A stretch of DNA of 64,000 nucleotides from Muricoccus pecuniae. GTDB lineage: Bacteria; Pseudomonadota; Alphaproteobacteria; Acetobacterales; Acetobacteraceae. The stretch spans positions 124,001-188,000 of the forward strand of contig NZ_JACIJD010000009.1 of assembly GCF_014199205.1 (NCBI RefSeq). Direction: 5' to 3'. Made by a program: the position numbers and the translations under genes. The notes beneath the pieces were generated by a model. That model was not told the DNA's origin. It saw nothing but the letters and a program-made list of their open reading frames with translations, and made no database searches. Numbering within the stretch: the stretch's first letter is position 1; each line of letters begins with the position of its first letter. This document shows, in pieces, positions 16,651-25,781 of this stretch.

Positions 16651-18303
16651 CTAAGCCGCCGGCGCCGCGCGCAGCCGGCTGACGCGCAGCATTCCCTCCC
16701 GTTCCAGCACGGGGTGGCCGACCGCCGCCAGATGCCCGGCGATGCCCTTGAGGTCGCGCGTCACATCCAGCGCCAGCCGGGCCGTGGCGGCGGAGGCGTC
16801 GTCGGTGCAGGCGCCGAGGCGGGCCGCGGCGGCGCGCTCGGCTAGGCGCCAGCTCTCCTTCTCCTCCACCAGCCCCCGCGCCGCGGCCGCGTCCCCGCCC
16901 ATGAAGACCGCGACGGCGAGGCGGAGCTGGGCGATGGCCCGGCCGTGCAGCCCGACCAGCTCCTCGGCGAGACCGGGGGGCAGGGCGGTGCCGCGCCGGG
17001 CGGCGCGGGTCGCGTGGCGGGCAAGGCCGCGCTCCACCATGTCGCCCACATGCTCCAGCAGGATGGCGACGTCGCGGATCTCCTCCAGCCGCGCAACCTC
17101 GGCGGGGGAGAGGTCCTCGCGCGGGAGGCCGGCGAGATAGGCGTGGACGGCGCGGTGCAGCCCGTCCACCACGTCGTCCCGCCGGGCGGTCGCGCGGGCG
17201 CGGTCGATATCGGCGCGGCGGAGGGCGGCCGAGGCGTCCCGCAGCATGGCCTCCACCTCGTCCGCGATCCGCAGCACCTCCCGCGCGGCGTTGGAGAGGG
17301 CGACCGCCGGGGTGGAGACGGCCCCGGGGTCGAGGTAGCGCGGCGCCGCGGCATCGGCGGCCGCGGGCGGCGGGGGCAGCAGCCGCTCCAGCCCGCGGGC
17401 GAGCGGCCCGAGCAGGGGCAGGGTCGCGAGGGCGAGGACGAGGTTGAAGCCGAGATGCGCGTTGGCCACCAGCCGCGCGGGGGAGGGGTCCAGCGCCCGC
17501 AGCGCCTCGGCCAGCGGGCCGAGAAGCGCGAGCGCCAGCAGCGCCCCGGCGAGGCGGTTGAGCAGGTTGCCGAGCGGCAGGCGCAGTCGCGAGGGGTCCC
17601 GCGCCTCCCCTCGCGCGGCCAGCACGGGGGTGACAGCGCTGCCGAGATTCGCGCCCACCACCATGGCCAGCGCCGCCTGCGGCCCGATCGCCCCCGTGCC
17701 GGCGAGCGAGCCCACCAGCAGCACCGCCGCCACCGAGGAGTGCATGGCCCAGGCGAGCAGCGCGGCGGCCAGGAGGCTCGGGAAGGGCGATCCCTCCAGC
17801 AGGTGCAGCGCCTCGCGGAAGGTGGGGGAGGCGGCGAGGGGTGCCATGCTGTCCAGCATCAGGTGCAGCGCGGCGAGCATGAGGCCGAGCCCCATCACGG
17901 CCCGCCCCGCCTCCCTCTGCCGCACGGCCGGGCGGCGGAAGGCCATCCAGCCGAGCAGCAGCAGCGCCGGGAAGACCGCCCGCACGTCGAAGGAGAGGAG
18001 CTGGATGATGAGCGCGGTGCCGACATTGGCGCCGAGCATGGCGGCCAGCGCCGGCCCCAGCGCCAGCGCGCCCTGGGCGGCCAGCCCGCCCATCATCAGC
18101 GCGGCGGCGGTGCTGCTCTGGAGCGCGGCGGTGAGGCCGAGCCCGGCGAGGAAGGCGCGCAGCCGCGACCCCAGCGCCACCCGCACCACGCGGCGGAGCC
18201 CCGCCCCGAAGGCGCGCTCGACGCCCCGCTGCACGAGATGCAGCCCGAAGAGGAGGAGCGCCGCCTCCCCCGCCAGCTCGATGAGAAGCCGCGCCGCGTC
18301 CAA
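16651..18303 (-). CDS. Na/Pi cotransporter family protein with PhoU-like C-terminal domain
   Basis: About 550 residues. The N-terminal half has two inverted repeats of transmembrane helices with the paired substrate motifs LQSSTAAAL and AMHSSVAAV, typical of SLC34/NptA-type sodium-phosphate symporters. From about residue 315 a cytosolic helical PhoU-like region follows (VLRIADEVEAMLRDA, EHVGDMVERGL). The start is taken as TTG at 18301-18303 with GGAGG 6-7 bases upstream; an ATG at 18357 would add an unlikely N-terminal tail. It should import phosphate or a related anion. Confidence 0.88.
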   Translation of the reverse strand: MDAARLLIELAGEAALLLFGLHLVQRGVERAFGAGLRRVVRVALGSRLRAFLAGLGLTAALQSSTAAALMMGGLAAQGALALGPALAAMLGANVGTALIIQLLSFDVRAVFPALLLLGWMAFRRPAVRQREAGRAVMGLGLMLAALHLMLDSMAPLAASPTFREALHLLEGSPFPSLLAAALLAWAMHSSVAAVLLVGSLAGTGAIGPQAALAMVVGANLGSAVTPVLAARGEARDPSRLRLPLGNLLNRLAGALLALALLGPLAEALRALDPSPARLVANAHLGFNLVLALATLPLLGPLARGLERLLPPPPAAADAAAPRYLDPGAVSTPAVALSNAAREVLRIADEVEAMLRDASAALRRADIDRARATARRDDVVDGLHRAVHAYLAGLPREDLSPAEVARLEEIRDVAILLEHVGDMVERGLARHATRAARRGTALPPGLAEELVGLHGRAIAQLRLAVAVFMGGDAAAARGLVEEKESWRLAERAAAARLGACTDDASAATARLALDVTRDLKGIAGHLAAVGHPVLEREGMLRVSRLRAAPAA

Positions 18304-18479
18304 CGCTACCCTCCGCCCGAAGCCCTCATAACAGGCCCTGGGGAGGTGGGGTTGCAAGCGCTTTGTGGAGGGCCGGGCATTCCTGCGTGGAGGGTCGCAA
18401 CCGGGCTCGCGGGGCCGGGTGGCTGGACATCGCGCGCCGTCCGTCGCATCCCGGAAGCCTTCTGCGGAGGGGGCCCGGC

Positions 18480-19679
18480 ATGGTCGAGACGGTGATGAAG
18501 AGCGCGGCCTATGGGGAGGCGCTGCGCCACCTCGCCGCCGGCCACGAGCGCTTCGTGGAGGAGACCATCCGCCTGACGGAGATCCCCGCCCCCTTCTTCT
18601 GCGAGGAGGAGCGCGGCCGGGCCTATCTGGAGATGCTGCGCGAGGCCGGGCTGGAGGAGTGCGAGATGGATGCGGAGGGCAACGTCATGGGCCTCCGCCG
18701 CGGCACGGGCAACGGCTCCCTCATCGTCCTCGCCGCGCATCTCGACACCGTCTTCCCGCCCGGCACCGACCTGAAGGTGCGGCGGGAGGGCACGCGGCTC
18801 TACGCGCCGGGCATCGGGGACGACACGCGCTCCCTCGCGATGAACCTCGCCTTCCTCCGCGCCATGGACGCGGCCGGGATCCGCACGCGGCACGACATCC
18901 TCTTCGTCGGCAATGTGGGCGAGGAAGGGCTGGGCGACCTGCGCGGCATCCGCTTCCTGTTCACCAAGGGGCGCTATGCCGGGCGGATCGGCGCCTTCAT
19001 CTCGGTCGAGGGGCCGATGGGGATGGGCACCATCGTCTCCGGCGCCACGGGCTCGCTTCGCTACCGCGTGACCTTCCGGGGCCCCGGCGGGCACAGCTTC
19101 ATGGATTTCGGCCTCGTCAGCCCCTCCTTCGCCCTCGCCGAGGCGATCGCCGGCCTCTCCCGCATGGAGGTGCCGCGCGAGCCCCGCACGACCTTCAGCG
19201 CGAGCGTGATCGGCGGCGGCACCTCGGTGAACTCCATCCCGAACGAGGTGTGGCTGGAGGTGGACCTGCGCTCGGATTCCGCGCAGGAACTCGCCCGCAT
19301 CGACCACGCCTTCAAGGGCATCGTGGCGCGCGCGGTGGAGGCGGAGAACGCGGCGCGCAGCACCGCCAAGGGCGCCGTCACCGCGGAGTGGAAGAAGATC
19401 GGCGACCGCCCTGCCGGCGCGATCGACCGGGCGAGCGAGCTGGTCGCCAACGCCGCCGCCGCCGCCCGCGCCCTCGGTTTCACGCCCAAGACCGTCGCCA
19501 GCTCCACCGATGCGAGCATCCCCATCTCGCTGGGCATCCCCGGCATCGCCCTCAGCGCGGGCGCCGGGGCGGGGGCGCACTCGCTGGACGAGTGGGTGGA
19601 TGTGGAGCCCGAGCGCACGCTGCACGACATGCAGCTCGCCTTCGCGACGCTGCTGCAGACCGCGGGGATGGAGGTGTGA
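18480..19679 (+). CDS. M20-family metallopeptidase
   Basis: 399 residues. The metal site is built from AAHLDTVFP (HxD), GIGDDTR, GNVGEEGLGD (Glu-Glu) and the late GAGAHSLDEW. The dimerisation domain contains TFRGPGGHSFMDFG. The family includes peptidase T-like aminopeptidases, carboxypeptidases and N-acyl-amino-acid hydrolases. It is cytosolic, with no signal peptide. It stands alone; a two-hairpin repeat lies 63 bp downstream. Confidence 0.88.
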   Translation: MVETVMKSAAYGEALRHLAAGHERFVEETIRLTEIPAPFFCEEERGRAYLEMLREAGLEECEMDAEGNVMGLRRGTGNGSLIVLAAHLDTVFPPGTDLKVRREGTRLYAPGIGDDTRSLAMNLAFLRAMDAAGIRTRHDILFVGNVGEEGLGDLRGIRFLFTKGRYAGRIGAFISVEGPMGMGTIVSGATGSLRYRVTFRGPGGHSFMDFGLVSPSFALAEAIAGLSRMEVPREPRTTFSASVIGGGTSVNSIPNEVWLEVDLRSDSAQELARIDHAFKGIVARAVEAENAARSTAKGAVTAEWKKIGDRPAGAIDRASELVANAAAAARALGFTPKTVASSTDASIPISLGIPGIALSAGAGAGAHSLDEWVDVEPERTLHDMQLAFATLLQTAGMEV

Positions 19680-19742
19680 CCTGATCGCGGGGGCTCCGGC
19701 GGCGGGCCTGCCCGCCGCCGGGCCGCGCCGGCGGGTGCCGCC

Positions 19743-19850
19743 CTAGAGCGGTTTCCGTTCGCCGTGGCTCACGGCAACCGCTCCCGCCTCTTGCTTTGTC
19801 GCATTTTCCGAGGCGCCGGGTGACTCCACCCGGCATTGAGAGTGACCTAG
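19743..19850. repeat. Two-hairpin intergenic repeat, copy A
   Basis: The first half is an inverted repeat opening CTAGAGCGGTTTCCGT and closing ACGGCAACCGCTC, with an inner GCCGTG/CACGGC stem. The second half holds TTGCTTTGTCGCATTTTCCG and a GCCGGGTG/CACCCGGC stem. Copies B (29822) and C (53828) share the first half. This copy is the most worn: its right outer arm ends CTCCCG instead of CTCTAG. It sits between the converging M20 peptidase and secreted-protein genes. Confidence 0.9.
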
Positions 19851-20266
19851 CGCTGCCGCCGCTGCGCCGCGAGCGACCCGGGCGGCGCCTCCGCACGCGT
19901 GGCCTGGTCGTCCCGCGCGCCGGTGATGTTGGCCGCGCAGGTGCCGTTCCCCACCATCTGCCGGTAGCCCGAGGCGGTGCGGCCGCAGGCGCGGAGAAGG
20001 TTGTCGCGATGCGCGCCGCGGGCGTCGAACACGTCGCGCACGAACTTGTCCACCTCGGTATTCGCCTGGACCTTGTCCGGCGCCGGCTTGGGCGAGGCGG
20101 CGATGCAGGCGCGCCAAGCGGAGGCGGCCTCGTCGCAGCCCGCATCCCCGGTCGAGCGCGGCGTGACACCCCTGGCGACCGCGCGGGACTGCACCTCCTC
20201 CTGCGCGAGGGCGGCGGGCGCGAGGAGGGGGAGAAGGGCCGGCAGGGCCAGCAGCAGGGGGCGCAT
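19847..20266 (-). CDS. Small secreted protein of unknown function
   Basis: 139 residues. A textbook signal peptide (MRPLLLALPALLPLLAPAALA, cleavage before QEE) is followed by a roughly 115-residue periplasmic part with four cysteines, probably two disulfides (GCDEAASAWRACIAA, LLRACGRTASG, NGTCAANI). No known domain is recognised. The stop codon lies at the edge of repeat copy A. Confidence 0.6.
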   Translation of the reverse strand: MRPLLLALPALLPLLAPAALAQEEVQSRAVARGVTPRSTGDAGCDEAASAWRACIAASPKPAPDKVQANTEVDKFVRDVFDARGAHRDNLLRACGRTASGYRQMVGNGTCAANITGARDDQATRAEAPPGSLAAQRRQR

Positions 20267-20464
20267 GGGCTTTTCCCGACGAGGGTGTCCGGCGCGGCGG
20301 GGAGGAGCGGATCGCCCGCCCGCCCCGGCCGCGGCGGGCGACGTCATACCGGGCGGCGCGGCGCCGTGTCACGTAGGCCGTGATGAGCGGCCCTGATCGC
20401 CCGCCCTGGCCGCCGGTCATGGCCGCCCCTGGCGCGGACGGGCGGCCTCGCGCATAGAGCGGGC

Positions 20465-21592
20465 ATGGCAAGCCCCGAGCCACCCCCCGCCTCCCCGATC
20501 CCGCCCGGCGCCGCCGCGCAGCCCGCCGCTCCTTCCGCCCCTGCGGCACGGCCCTGGGATGCGGCGCCCCCCGGGAACGCCCCGCGGCCGGACGTGACCC
20601 CGCGGCCCGGAACCGGCGGGCTGGAGGCGGACCTGCTGCTCGACCGCCGCCGTCTGAAGCGCAGCCGGGGCCTCTGGCGGGCGCTCGCCGTGCTCGCCCT
20701 CCTCGGCGGGCTGGCCCTCGCCTTCGGCAGCAGGGGCGGGGAGGCGGGCGGCTTCGTTGCCCTGCGCGGCCCGCACCTGCTGCGCCTCACCGTCTCCGGC
20801 ACCATCACCGACGATCGCCGTCTGGTGGAGGCGATCGACCGCGCCGCCAAGGCCTCGAACGTCCGCGGCATGGTGCTGGCGGTGGACAGCCCCGGCGGCA
20901 CGGTGGCCGGCGGGGAAGGGCTGCACGCCGCGCTCACCCGCTTCCGCCGGGCCAAGCCGCTCGTCGCCGTCTTCGGCGGCACCGCCGCCTCGGCCGGCTA
21001 CATGATCGCCATGCCGGCCGAGCGCATCTTCGCCCGCGAGGGCAGCGTGACCGGCTCCATCGGCGTGCTCCTCCAGTCCTTCGACGGGCAGGAGGCGCTG
21101 CGCTCGCTCGGGGTGCGGGCGGAGGCGATCACCTCCGGCCCGCTGAAGGATCAGCCCAGCCCCTTCCGCCCGCTGACCGACGAGGGCCGCGCCGCGCTGC
21201 GCGCCGTGGTGGAGGACCTGCACGCGGGGTTCGTGCGCATGGTGGCCGAGGGCCGCCGGATGCCGGAGGAGCGGGTGCGCGCCATCGCGGACGGCCGCAT
21301 CATGACTGGCCGCCAGGCCCTCGCCGCCGGGCTGGTGGACGCGATCGGGGGCGAGCCGGAGGCGCGCGCCCATCTCGCCTCAGCCCACGGAATCGAGGAG
21401 GACCTGCCCGTGCGGGACCTCCGGGCGCGGGACCTGACCGATCGCGGCCTGGGCGACCTGGTGGGGGAGAGTCTCGGGACCGCCCTCGGGGCCACCCTCG
21501 GGGCCACCCTGGCCGAATCGCTGAAAAGCCTTCTTTCAGAAGGACTTCGCGTTGACGGCGCCTGGGCGCTTTGGCAGCCTGCGCGGCAGTAG
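20465..21592 (+). CDS. sppA: Signal peptide peptidase SppA (S49 family, short type)
   Basis: 375 residues. A Pro/Ala-rich N-terminal tail of about 65 residues is followed by one transmembrane helix ([15 protein letters not shown]). A single S49 domain then has the nucleophile in [11 protein letters not shown] and the general-base Lys in [12 protein letters not shown]. It degrades cleaved signal peptides at the inner membrane. The C-terminus has a short repeat ([15 protein letters not shown]). It is 26 bp upstream of ihfB, the sppA-ihfB order being common in alphaproteobacteria. Confidence 0.92.
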   Translation: MASPEPPPASPIPPGAAAQPAAPSAPAARPWDAAPPGNAPRPDVTPRPGTGGLEADLLLDRRRLKRSRGLWRALAVLALLGGLALAFGSRGGEAGGFVALRGPHLLRLTVSGTITDDRRLVEAIDRAAKASNVRGMVLAVDSPGGTVAGGEGLHAALTRFRRAKPLVAVFGGTAASAGYMIAMPAERIFAREGSVTGSIGVLLQSFDGQEALRSLGVRAEAITSGPLKDQPSPFRPLTDEGRAALRAVVEDLHAGFVRMVAEGRRMPEERVRAIADGRIMTGRQALAAGLVDAIGGEPEARAHLASAHGIEEDLPVRDLRARDLTDRGLGDLVGESLGTALGATLGATLAESLKSLLSEGLRVDGAWALWQPARQ

Positions 21593-21618
21593 CGAGGGTT
21601 GGGGATGACGCGCGCCGG

Positions 21619-21942
21619 ATGACCAAGTCGGAACTCATCGCGGCCCTGGCGGCGGCCAACCCGCATCTGCGGCAGCCCGACGTCGAGCTGATCGTGGCGA
21701 CGATCTTCGAGGAGATCACCGCCGCGCTCTCGCGCGGGGACCGGGTGGAGCTGCGCGGCTTCGGCGCCTTCTCCGCGAAGAAGCGCGACCCGCGCACGGG
21801 CCGCAACCCCCGCACCGGCGAGTCCGTTGCGGTGTCCGGCAAGGCCGTTCCCTATTTCAAGCCGGGCAAGGAGCTGCGCGAGCGGGTGAATGGCGGCCCG
21901 CTGCAGCAGTCCCGGGGCGGAAGCACCGCCTCCAACGGCTGA
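21619..21942 (+). CDS. ihfB: Integration host factor subunit beta
   Basis: 107 residues. It begins [17 protein letters not shown] and has the DNA-bending arm [17 protein letters not shown] with the conserved Arg-Asn-Pro tip, then [15 protein letters not shown] short Gly/Ser tail follows. It forms a heterodimer with IHF-alpha to bend DNA in transcription, replication and recombination. It lies between sppA and lapA. Confidence 0.96.
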   Translation: MTKSELIAALAAANPHLRQPDVELIVATIFEEITAALSRGDRVELRGFGAFSAKKRDPRTGRNPRTGESVAVSGKAVPYFKPGKELRERVNGGPLQQSRGGSTASNG

Positions 21943-21962
21943 CACCACAGGAGTTCCGCCCC

Positions 21963-22328
21963 ATGTGGCGCTGGTTGCTGATCCTCCCGCTGATGCTCGT
22001 GCTCGTGCTCTTCGCCGTGTCGAACATGCAGCCCGTCTCGGTCGGGTTCTGGCCCTTCGACCTGACCTGGCAGACGCCGCTGGCGCTGGCCGTGCTGCTC
22101 GTCTCGGCGCTCGCCTTCCTGCTCGGCGCCTTCATCTCCTGGGCGGCCGGCGGGCCGGGTCGCCGCCGCGCGCGGGCGCGCATCCGCGTCGGCGAAGCCG
22201 CGCAGGCGGAGCTGCAGACGCTCCGCGCCCGCGAGGCGAAGCGGGTGGAGGCGGAGACGGTCGCCCGCGATCAGGCCATGTATTCCGGCACGGGCAGCCG
22301 GGCCGTGCGGGTCATCAACGCGAGCTGA
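21963..22328 (+). CDS. lapA: LapA-domain (DUF1049) inner-membrane protein
   Basis: 121 residues. Two transmembrane helices (WLLILPLMLVLVLFAVSN and LALAVLLVSALAFLLGAFIS) flank the conserved NMQPVSVGFWPF loop, and a basic cytosolic tail follows. Homologous LapA works with LapB in LPS-assembly regulation in enterobacteria. An AGGAG sequence precedes the ATG. Position after ihfB is standard. Confidence 0.88.
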   Translation: MWRWLLILPLMLVLVLFAVSNMQPVSVGFWPFDLTWQTPLALAVLLVSALAFLLGAFISWAAGGPGRRRARARIRVGEAAQAELQTLRAREAKRVEAETVARDQAMYSGTGSRAVRVINAS

Positions 22329-22330
22329 TC

Positions 22331-22350
22331 GCCTGAGGCGATAAATCGCC
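22331..22350. terminator. Alternating hairpin at the lapA/folC convergent junction
   Basis: ATCGCC, GGCGAT and ATCGCC occur in series, so two alternative 6-bp hairpins can form directly after the lapA stop. A second dyad GAGCGG/CCGCTC follows near 22358-22372. There is no clear T-run, so a role as terminator is only likely. Confidence 0.4.
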
Positions 22351-22414
22351 GGGGGAGAGCGGAACCCGCTCGGGCCGGGGCCGGGGTCTGCCCTTCCGGA
22401 GCGGCCGCGTTCCC

Positions 22415-23797
22415 CTACTCCGGCAGGCTCCCGTCCGCCTTCAGCACCTCGCCCGCGAGATAGAGGCTGCCGCAGATCAGTGCGCGCCCCGGCGGCCCCG
22501 GAAGCGCGGCCAGCGCCTCCGCCACGCGCGGCCCTACCCGCGCCACACCGCCGGAGGCCGCGACGATCTCCTCCGGCGGGACGGCGAGGTGCTGGCCGGG
22601 CTCGGCCACGGCCCAGAGCGCCGCGGCATGGGGCAGCAGCGGGGCGAGGAAGTCCGCCACCGCCTTCGACTTCTTCATCCCGACGATCAGGTGCAGCGGC
22701 CGGTCCCCCCAGGCACGGAGCTGCCCGGCCAGGGCCTCGCCCGCCCCGGCATTGTGGCCGCCATCCAGCCACAACTCCCAGCCCTCGGGCAGGCGGGCCG
22801 CCAGGGCGCCGTGCAGCCGCTGCAGCCGGGCGGGCCAGCTTGCCGAGGCGATTCCCCGCGCCAGGGCCTCATCGGTCAGCCAGGGCGGGTTCCAGGCGCG
22901 CAGGGCGGCGAGGGCGATGCCGGCGTTGTCGGCCTGGTGCGGGCCGGGCAGGGAGGGGCGGGGCAGGCGGAGGGTGCCGCGGGCGTCGCGGAAGAGAAGG
23001 CCCTCGCCCTCCCACTCCGCCCACCAGTCGCGGCCGCGGGCCAGCAGGGGGGCGCCGCGGGCGGCCGCCTCGGCCTCGAGCACCGCCATCGCCTCGGGGC
23101 GCTGGTCGCCGGTTGCCACGGGGATGCCGGGCTTGATGATGCCCGCCTTCTCCCCCGCGATCGCCTCCAGCCGGTCGCCGAGGAAATCCGTGTGGTCCAT
23201 GGAGATGGAGGCGATGCAGCAGGCCGCCGGGCGGTCCACCACATTCGTCGCGTCGAAACGTCCGCCGAGCCCGACCTCCAGCACCAGCAGGTCGGCGGGC
23301 ACCCGGCTGAAAAGTAGCAGGGCGACGGCGGTGGTGATCTCGAAGACGGTGATCGGCTGGCCGGCATTGGCCGCCTCCACCTCCTCCAGCGCGGCGGCCA
23401 GGACATCCTCCTCCACCAGCCGTCCGGCGAGGCGGATGCGCTCGTGGAAGCGCACGAGATGGGGGGAGGTGTAGGCGTGCACGCGCTGCCCCGCGGCCTC
23501 GGCCACCGCGCGGAGGAAGGCGCAGGTGCTGCCCTTGCCGTTGGTGCCGGCGACATGGACCACGGGCGGCAGGCGCCGCTCGGGATTGCCCATGGCGTCC
23601 AGCAGGCGCCGCAGCCGGTCGAGGCTGAGGTCGATCAGCCTGGGGTGGAGCGCGTGCAGCCGGTCGATGATCGCCTCGGACCGGCCGGCACCGGGCGCGG
23701 CGCGGAGCCCGGCGGGGGCGCCCCAGGGAGTGTCGCCCGGGGTGCCGCCAGAGATGCCCGGGCTGGTGTCCTGGGAGGTAGCGGAGGCATCGGCCAT
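22415..23797 (-). CDS. folC: Bifunctional folylpolyglutamate synthase/dihydrofolate synthase
   Basis: 460 residues. A Gly/Pro-rich N-terminal extension of about 35 residues precedes the Mur-ligase-like core with the P-loop HVAGTNGKGSTCAFLRA, the SPHLVRFHERIR folate loop, VGLGGRFDATNV and SISMDHTDFLG. WLDGGHNAGAGEAL begins the C-terminal domain. It adds glutamate to dihydropteroate and folates. It follows accD by 71 bp on the same strand, the conserved accD-folC pair. Confidence 0.95.
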   Translation of the reverse strand: MADASATSQDTSPGISGGTPGDTPWGAPAGLRAAPGAGRSEAIIDRLHALHPRLIDLSLDRLRRLLDAMGNPERRLPPVVHVAGTNGKGSTCAFLRAVAEAAGQRVHAYTSPHLVRFHERIRLAGRLVEEDVLAAALEEVEAANAGQPITVFEITTAVALLLFSRVPADLLVLEVGLGGRFDATNVVDRPAACCIASISMDHTDFLGDRLEAIAGEKAGIIKPGIPVATGDQRPEAMAVLEAEAAARGAPLLARGRDWWAEWEGEGLLFRDARGTLRLPRPSLPGPHQADNAGIALAALRAWNPPWLTDEALARGIASASWPARLQRLHGALAARLPEGWELWLDGGHNAGAGEALAGQLRAWGDRPLHLIVGMKKSKAVADFLAPLLPHAAALWAVAEPGQHLAVPPEEIVAASGGVARVGPRVAEALAALPGPPGRALICGSLYLAGEVLKADGSLPE

Positions 23798-23868
23798 GGA
23801 CGGGTGTCCGGGTCAGAGGGGCCGGCGCGCCCCGGCCGGGGCCGCCCCCGGGGCGGGGGCGGGGCTCG

Positions 23869-24777
23869 CTACTCCGCCGCCGGGACGGGCGGCGGGGGCG
23901 GGGCGACCTCCTCGGCCAGCGGCGCGGGGGCGGGCGGGCGGAGGAAGCCGATCAGCCGGGCGAGGGTGGCGCGCATCTCCTGGCGGCGCACCACCATGTC
24001 GAGGATGCCGTGCTCCAGCAGGTACTCCGCGCGCTGGAAGCCCTCGGGCAGCTTCTCGCGCACGGTCTGCTCGATCACGCGGGCGCCGGCGAAGCCGATC
24101 AGCGCGCCGGGCTCGGCGATCTGGATGTCGCCCAGCATGGCGAAGCTCGCGGTCACGCCGCCCGTCGTGGGGTCGCAGAGCACCACGATGAAGGGCAGCC
24201 CGGCCTCCTTCACCATGCGCGTCGCGATCACCGTGCGCGGCATCTGCATGAGGGAGACCGCGCCCTCCTGCATCCGCGCCCCGCCGGAGGCGGTGAAGAC
24301 GATCAGCGGCGCGTCCTGCAGCACGGCCAGCCGCGCGGCGGTGACGATGCCCTCGCCCACGCCCGCGCCCATGGAGCCGCCCATGAAGGAGAACTCGAAG
24401 GCGGCGGCGACGGCGGGGTGGCCCTCGATCATGCCGTGGGCGACGGCGATCGCGTCGTCCATGCCGGATTTCTGCTGCGCCTCCCGCAACCGGTCGCCGT
24501 AGCGGCGCTGGTCGCGGAAGCGGAGGGGGTCGGCGGGCGCGCGGGGAAGCTCGATGCGCTGCCAGCCGGGATCGAAGGTGTAGTCCAGGCGGCGCGCGGC
24601 CTCGATCCGCATGTGGTGCCCGCATTTCGGGCAGACATGCAGGTTCCGCTCGAGATCCTGGTGGAAGATCATCTCCCCGCAATGGGGGCACTTGATCCAG
24701 AGGTTCTCCGGCACGTCGCGCTTGGCGCCGAACAGCGTCTGTATCTTGGGCAGCGCCCAGTCGGAGATCCAGTTCAT
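23869..24777 (-). CDS. accD: Acetyl-CoA carboxylase carboxyltransferase subunit beta
   Basis: 302 residues from the ATG at 24775-24777 ([17 protein letters not shown]). The zinc ribbon is CPHCGEM...CPKCGHH, and the carboxyltransferase core includes [30 protein letters not shown] and [16 protein letters not shown]. The C-terminus is Pro-rich. With AccA it moves the carboxyl group from biotin to acetyl-CoA, the first step in fatty-acid synthesis. In many alphaproteobacteria trpA lies just upstream; here repeats and other genes intervene. Confidence 0.97.
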   Translation of the reverse strand: MNWISDWALPKIQTLFGAKRDVPENLWIKCPHCGEMIFHQDLERNLHVCPKCGHHMRIEAARRLDYTFDPGWQRIELPRAPADPLRFRDQRRYGDRLREAQQKSGMDDAIAVAHGMIEGHPAVAAAFEFSFMGGSMGAGVGEGIVTAARLAVLQDAPLIVFTASGGARMQEGAVSLMQMPRTVIATRMVKEAGLPFIVVLCDPTTGGVTASFAMLGDIQIAEPGALIGFAGARVIEQTVREKLPEGFQRAEYLLEHGILDMVVRRQEMRATLARLIGFLRPPAPAPLAEEVAPPPPPVPAAE

Positions 24778-24917
24778 CCCAAGCCCTATCCGCCGGCCCG
24801 TCGGGGTGCCGGCGGGCGGAGGTAGTCGCGTCCGGCCGCGGCGCGCAAGAGGCAGGCGGCATGGCAGGCCTCCCGGCAGCCATGCAGCGGCCCTTCGGGC
24901 GGTCGCGCCCTGTCCCC

Positions 24918-25004
24918 GGGCGGGCCATGCACCCGTCCTCCCGACCGCCACGCACCCGTCCTCCGGGCGGCCACGCACCCGCCCTCTGGGCGGCCACGCA
25001 GAGG
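24918..25004. repeat. 23-bp tandem repeat upstream of accD
   Basis: About 3.7 units of 23 bp with the core CCACGCACCCGTCCTC. Units start near 24918, 24942, 24965 and 24988; the second and third are 23 bp and differ at a few positions. It lies in the 284-bp divergent gap between accD and the HAD phosphatase gene. No other gene or RNA is seen in the gap. Confidence 0.75.
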
Positions 25005-25061
25005 TGAGGCGCCTCCCTGCGCGCCGTCGCGTTACGCCGGATGCAACGGGAGTTCAGGGCC

Positions 25062-25730
25062 ATGGTCCGTGCCGCCATTTTCGACGTCGATGGAACCCTG
25101 GTCGATTCCGTCGACCTCCACGCCCATGCCTGGCAGGACGCCTTCCGCGACTTCGGCCACGACGTCGGCTTCGACGAGGTCCGCGGCCAGATCGGCAAGG
25201 GCGGGGACCAGCTCATGCCCGTCTTCCTCGGGCCGGAAGAGCTGGAGGCCAGGGGGAAGGATCTGGAGAAGCACCGCTCGGAGGTGATGAAGACCCGCTA
25301 CCTCCCCGAGGTCCGCGGCTTCCCCGGCGTGCGGGAACTGTTCCTCCGCCTGCGGGAGAGGGGCATCCGCATCGCCCTCGCCTCCTCCGCCAAGGCCGAG
25401 GAGCTGCAGACCTACAAGGAGCGGGCCGGCATCACGGACCTCGTGGACATCGAGACCTCCTCCGACGATGCCGAGCGCTCGAAGCCCTTCCCCGATATTT
25501 TCCAGGCCGCCCTGTCGCGGCTGGAGGGGATCGAGGCCTCCGAGGCGGTCGTCATCGGCGACACGCCCTATGACGCGGAGGCGGCGGGCAAGGCGGGGCT
25601 TCGCAGCATCGGCGTGCTCTGCGGCGGTTTCCCCGAAGCGGATCTGCGCGCGGCCGGCTGCGTGGCGATCTACAAGGACCCCGCCGACCTGCTGGCCCGC
25701 CTCGACGAGTCCCCGCTCGCCGGCGGCTGA
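25062..25730 (+). CDS. HAD-superfamily phosphatase (beta-phosphoglucomutase/phosphoglycolate type)
   Basis: 222 residues. Motif I is FDVDGTLVDS, motif II IALASSAK, motif III the Lys in ERSKPFPDIF, and motif IV VIGDTPYDAEAA. An alpha-helical cap (about residues 15-80) places it in subfamily IA. The substrate is not clear. The ATG at 25062 has GGGAG nine bases upstream and is preferred to the ATG at 25041. Confidence 0.85.
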   Translation: MVRAAIFDVDGTLVDSVDLHAHAWQDAFRDFGHDVGFDEVRGQIGKGGDQLMPVFLGPEELEARGKDLEKHRSEVMKTRYLPEVRGFPGVRELFLRLRERGIRIALASSAKAEELQTYKERAGITDLVDIETSSDDAERSKPFPDIFQAALSRLEGIEASEAVVIGDTPYDAEAAGKAGLRSIGVLCGGFPEADLRAAGCVAIYKDPADLLARLDESPLAGG

Positions 25731-25781
25731 GGCCCGGCCCCCCATGGACCGGGGCGGGGTGTTGGGCGTTATCTTCCCGCC

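Noticed and set aside
24918-25004. CRISPR array
   Set aside because: The units are contiguous with no spacers of unique sequence, so it is a simple tandem repeat. The same applies to 32103-32179 and 45778-45839.
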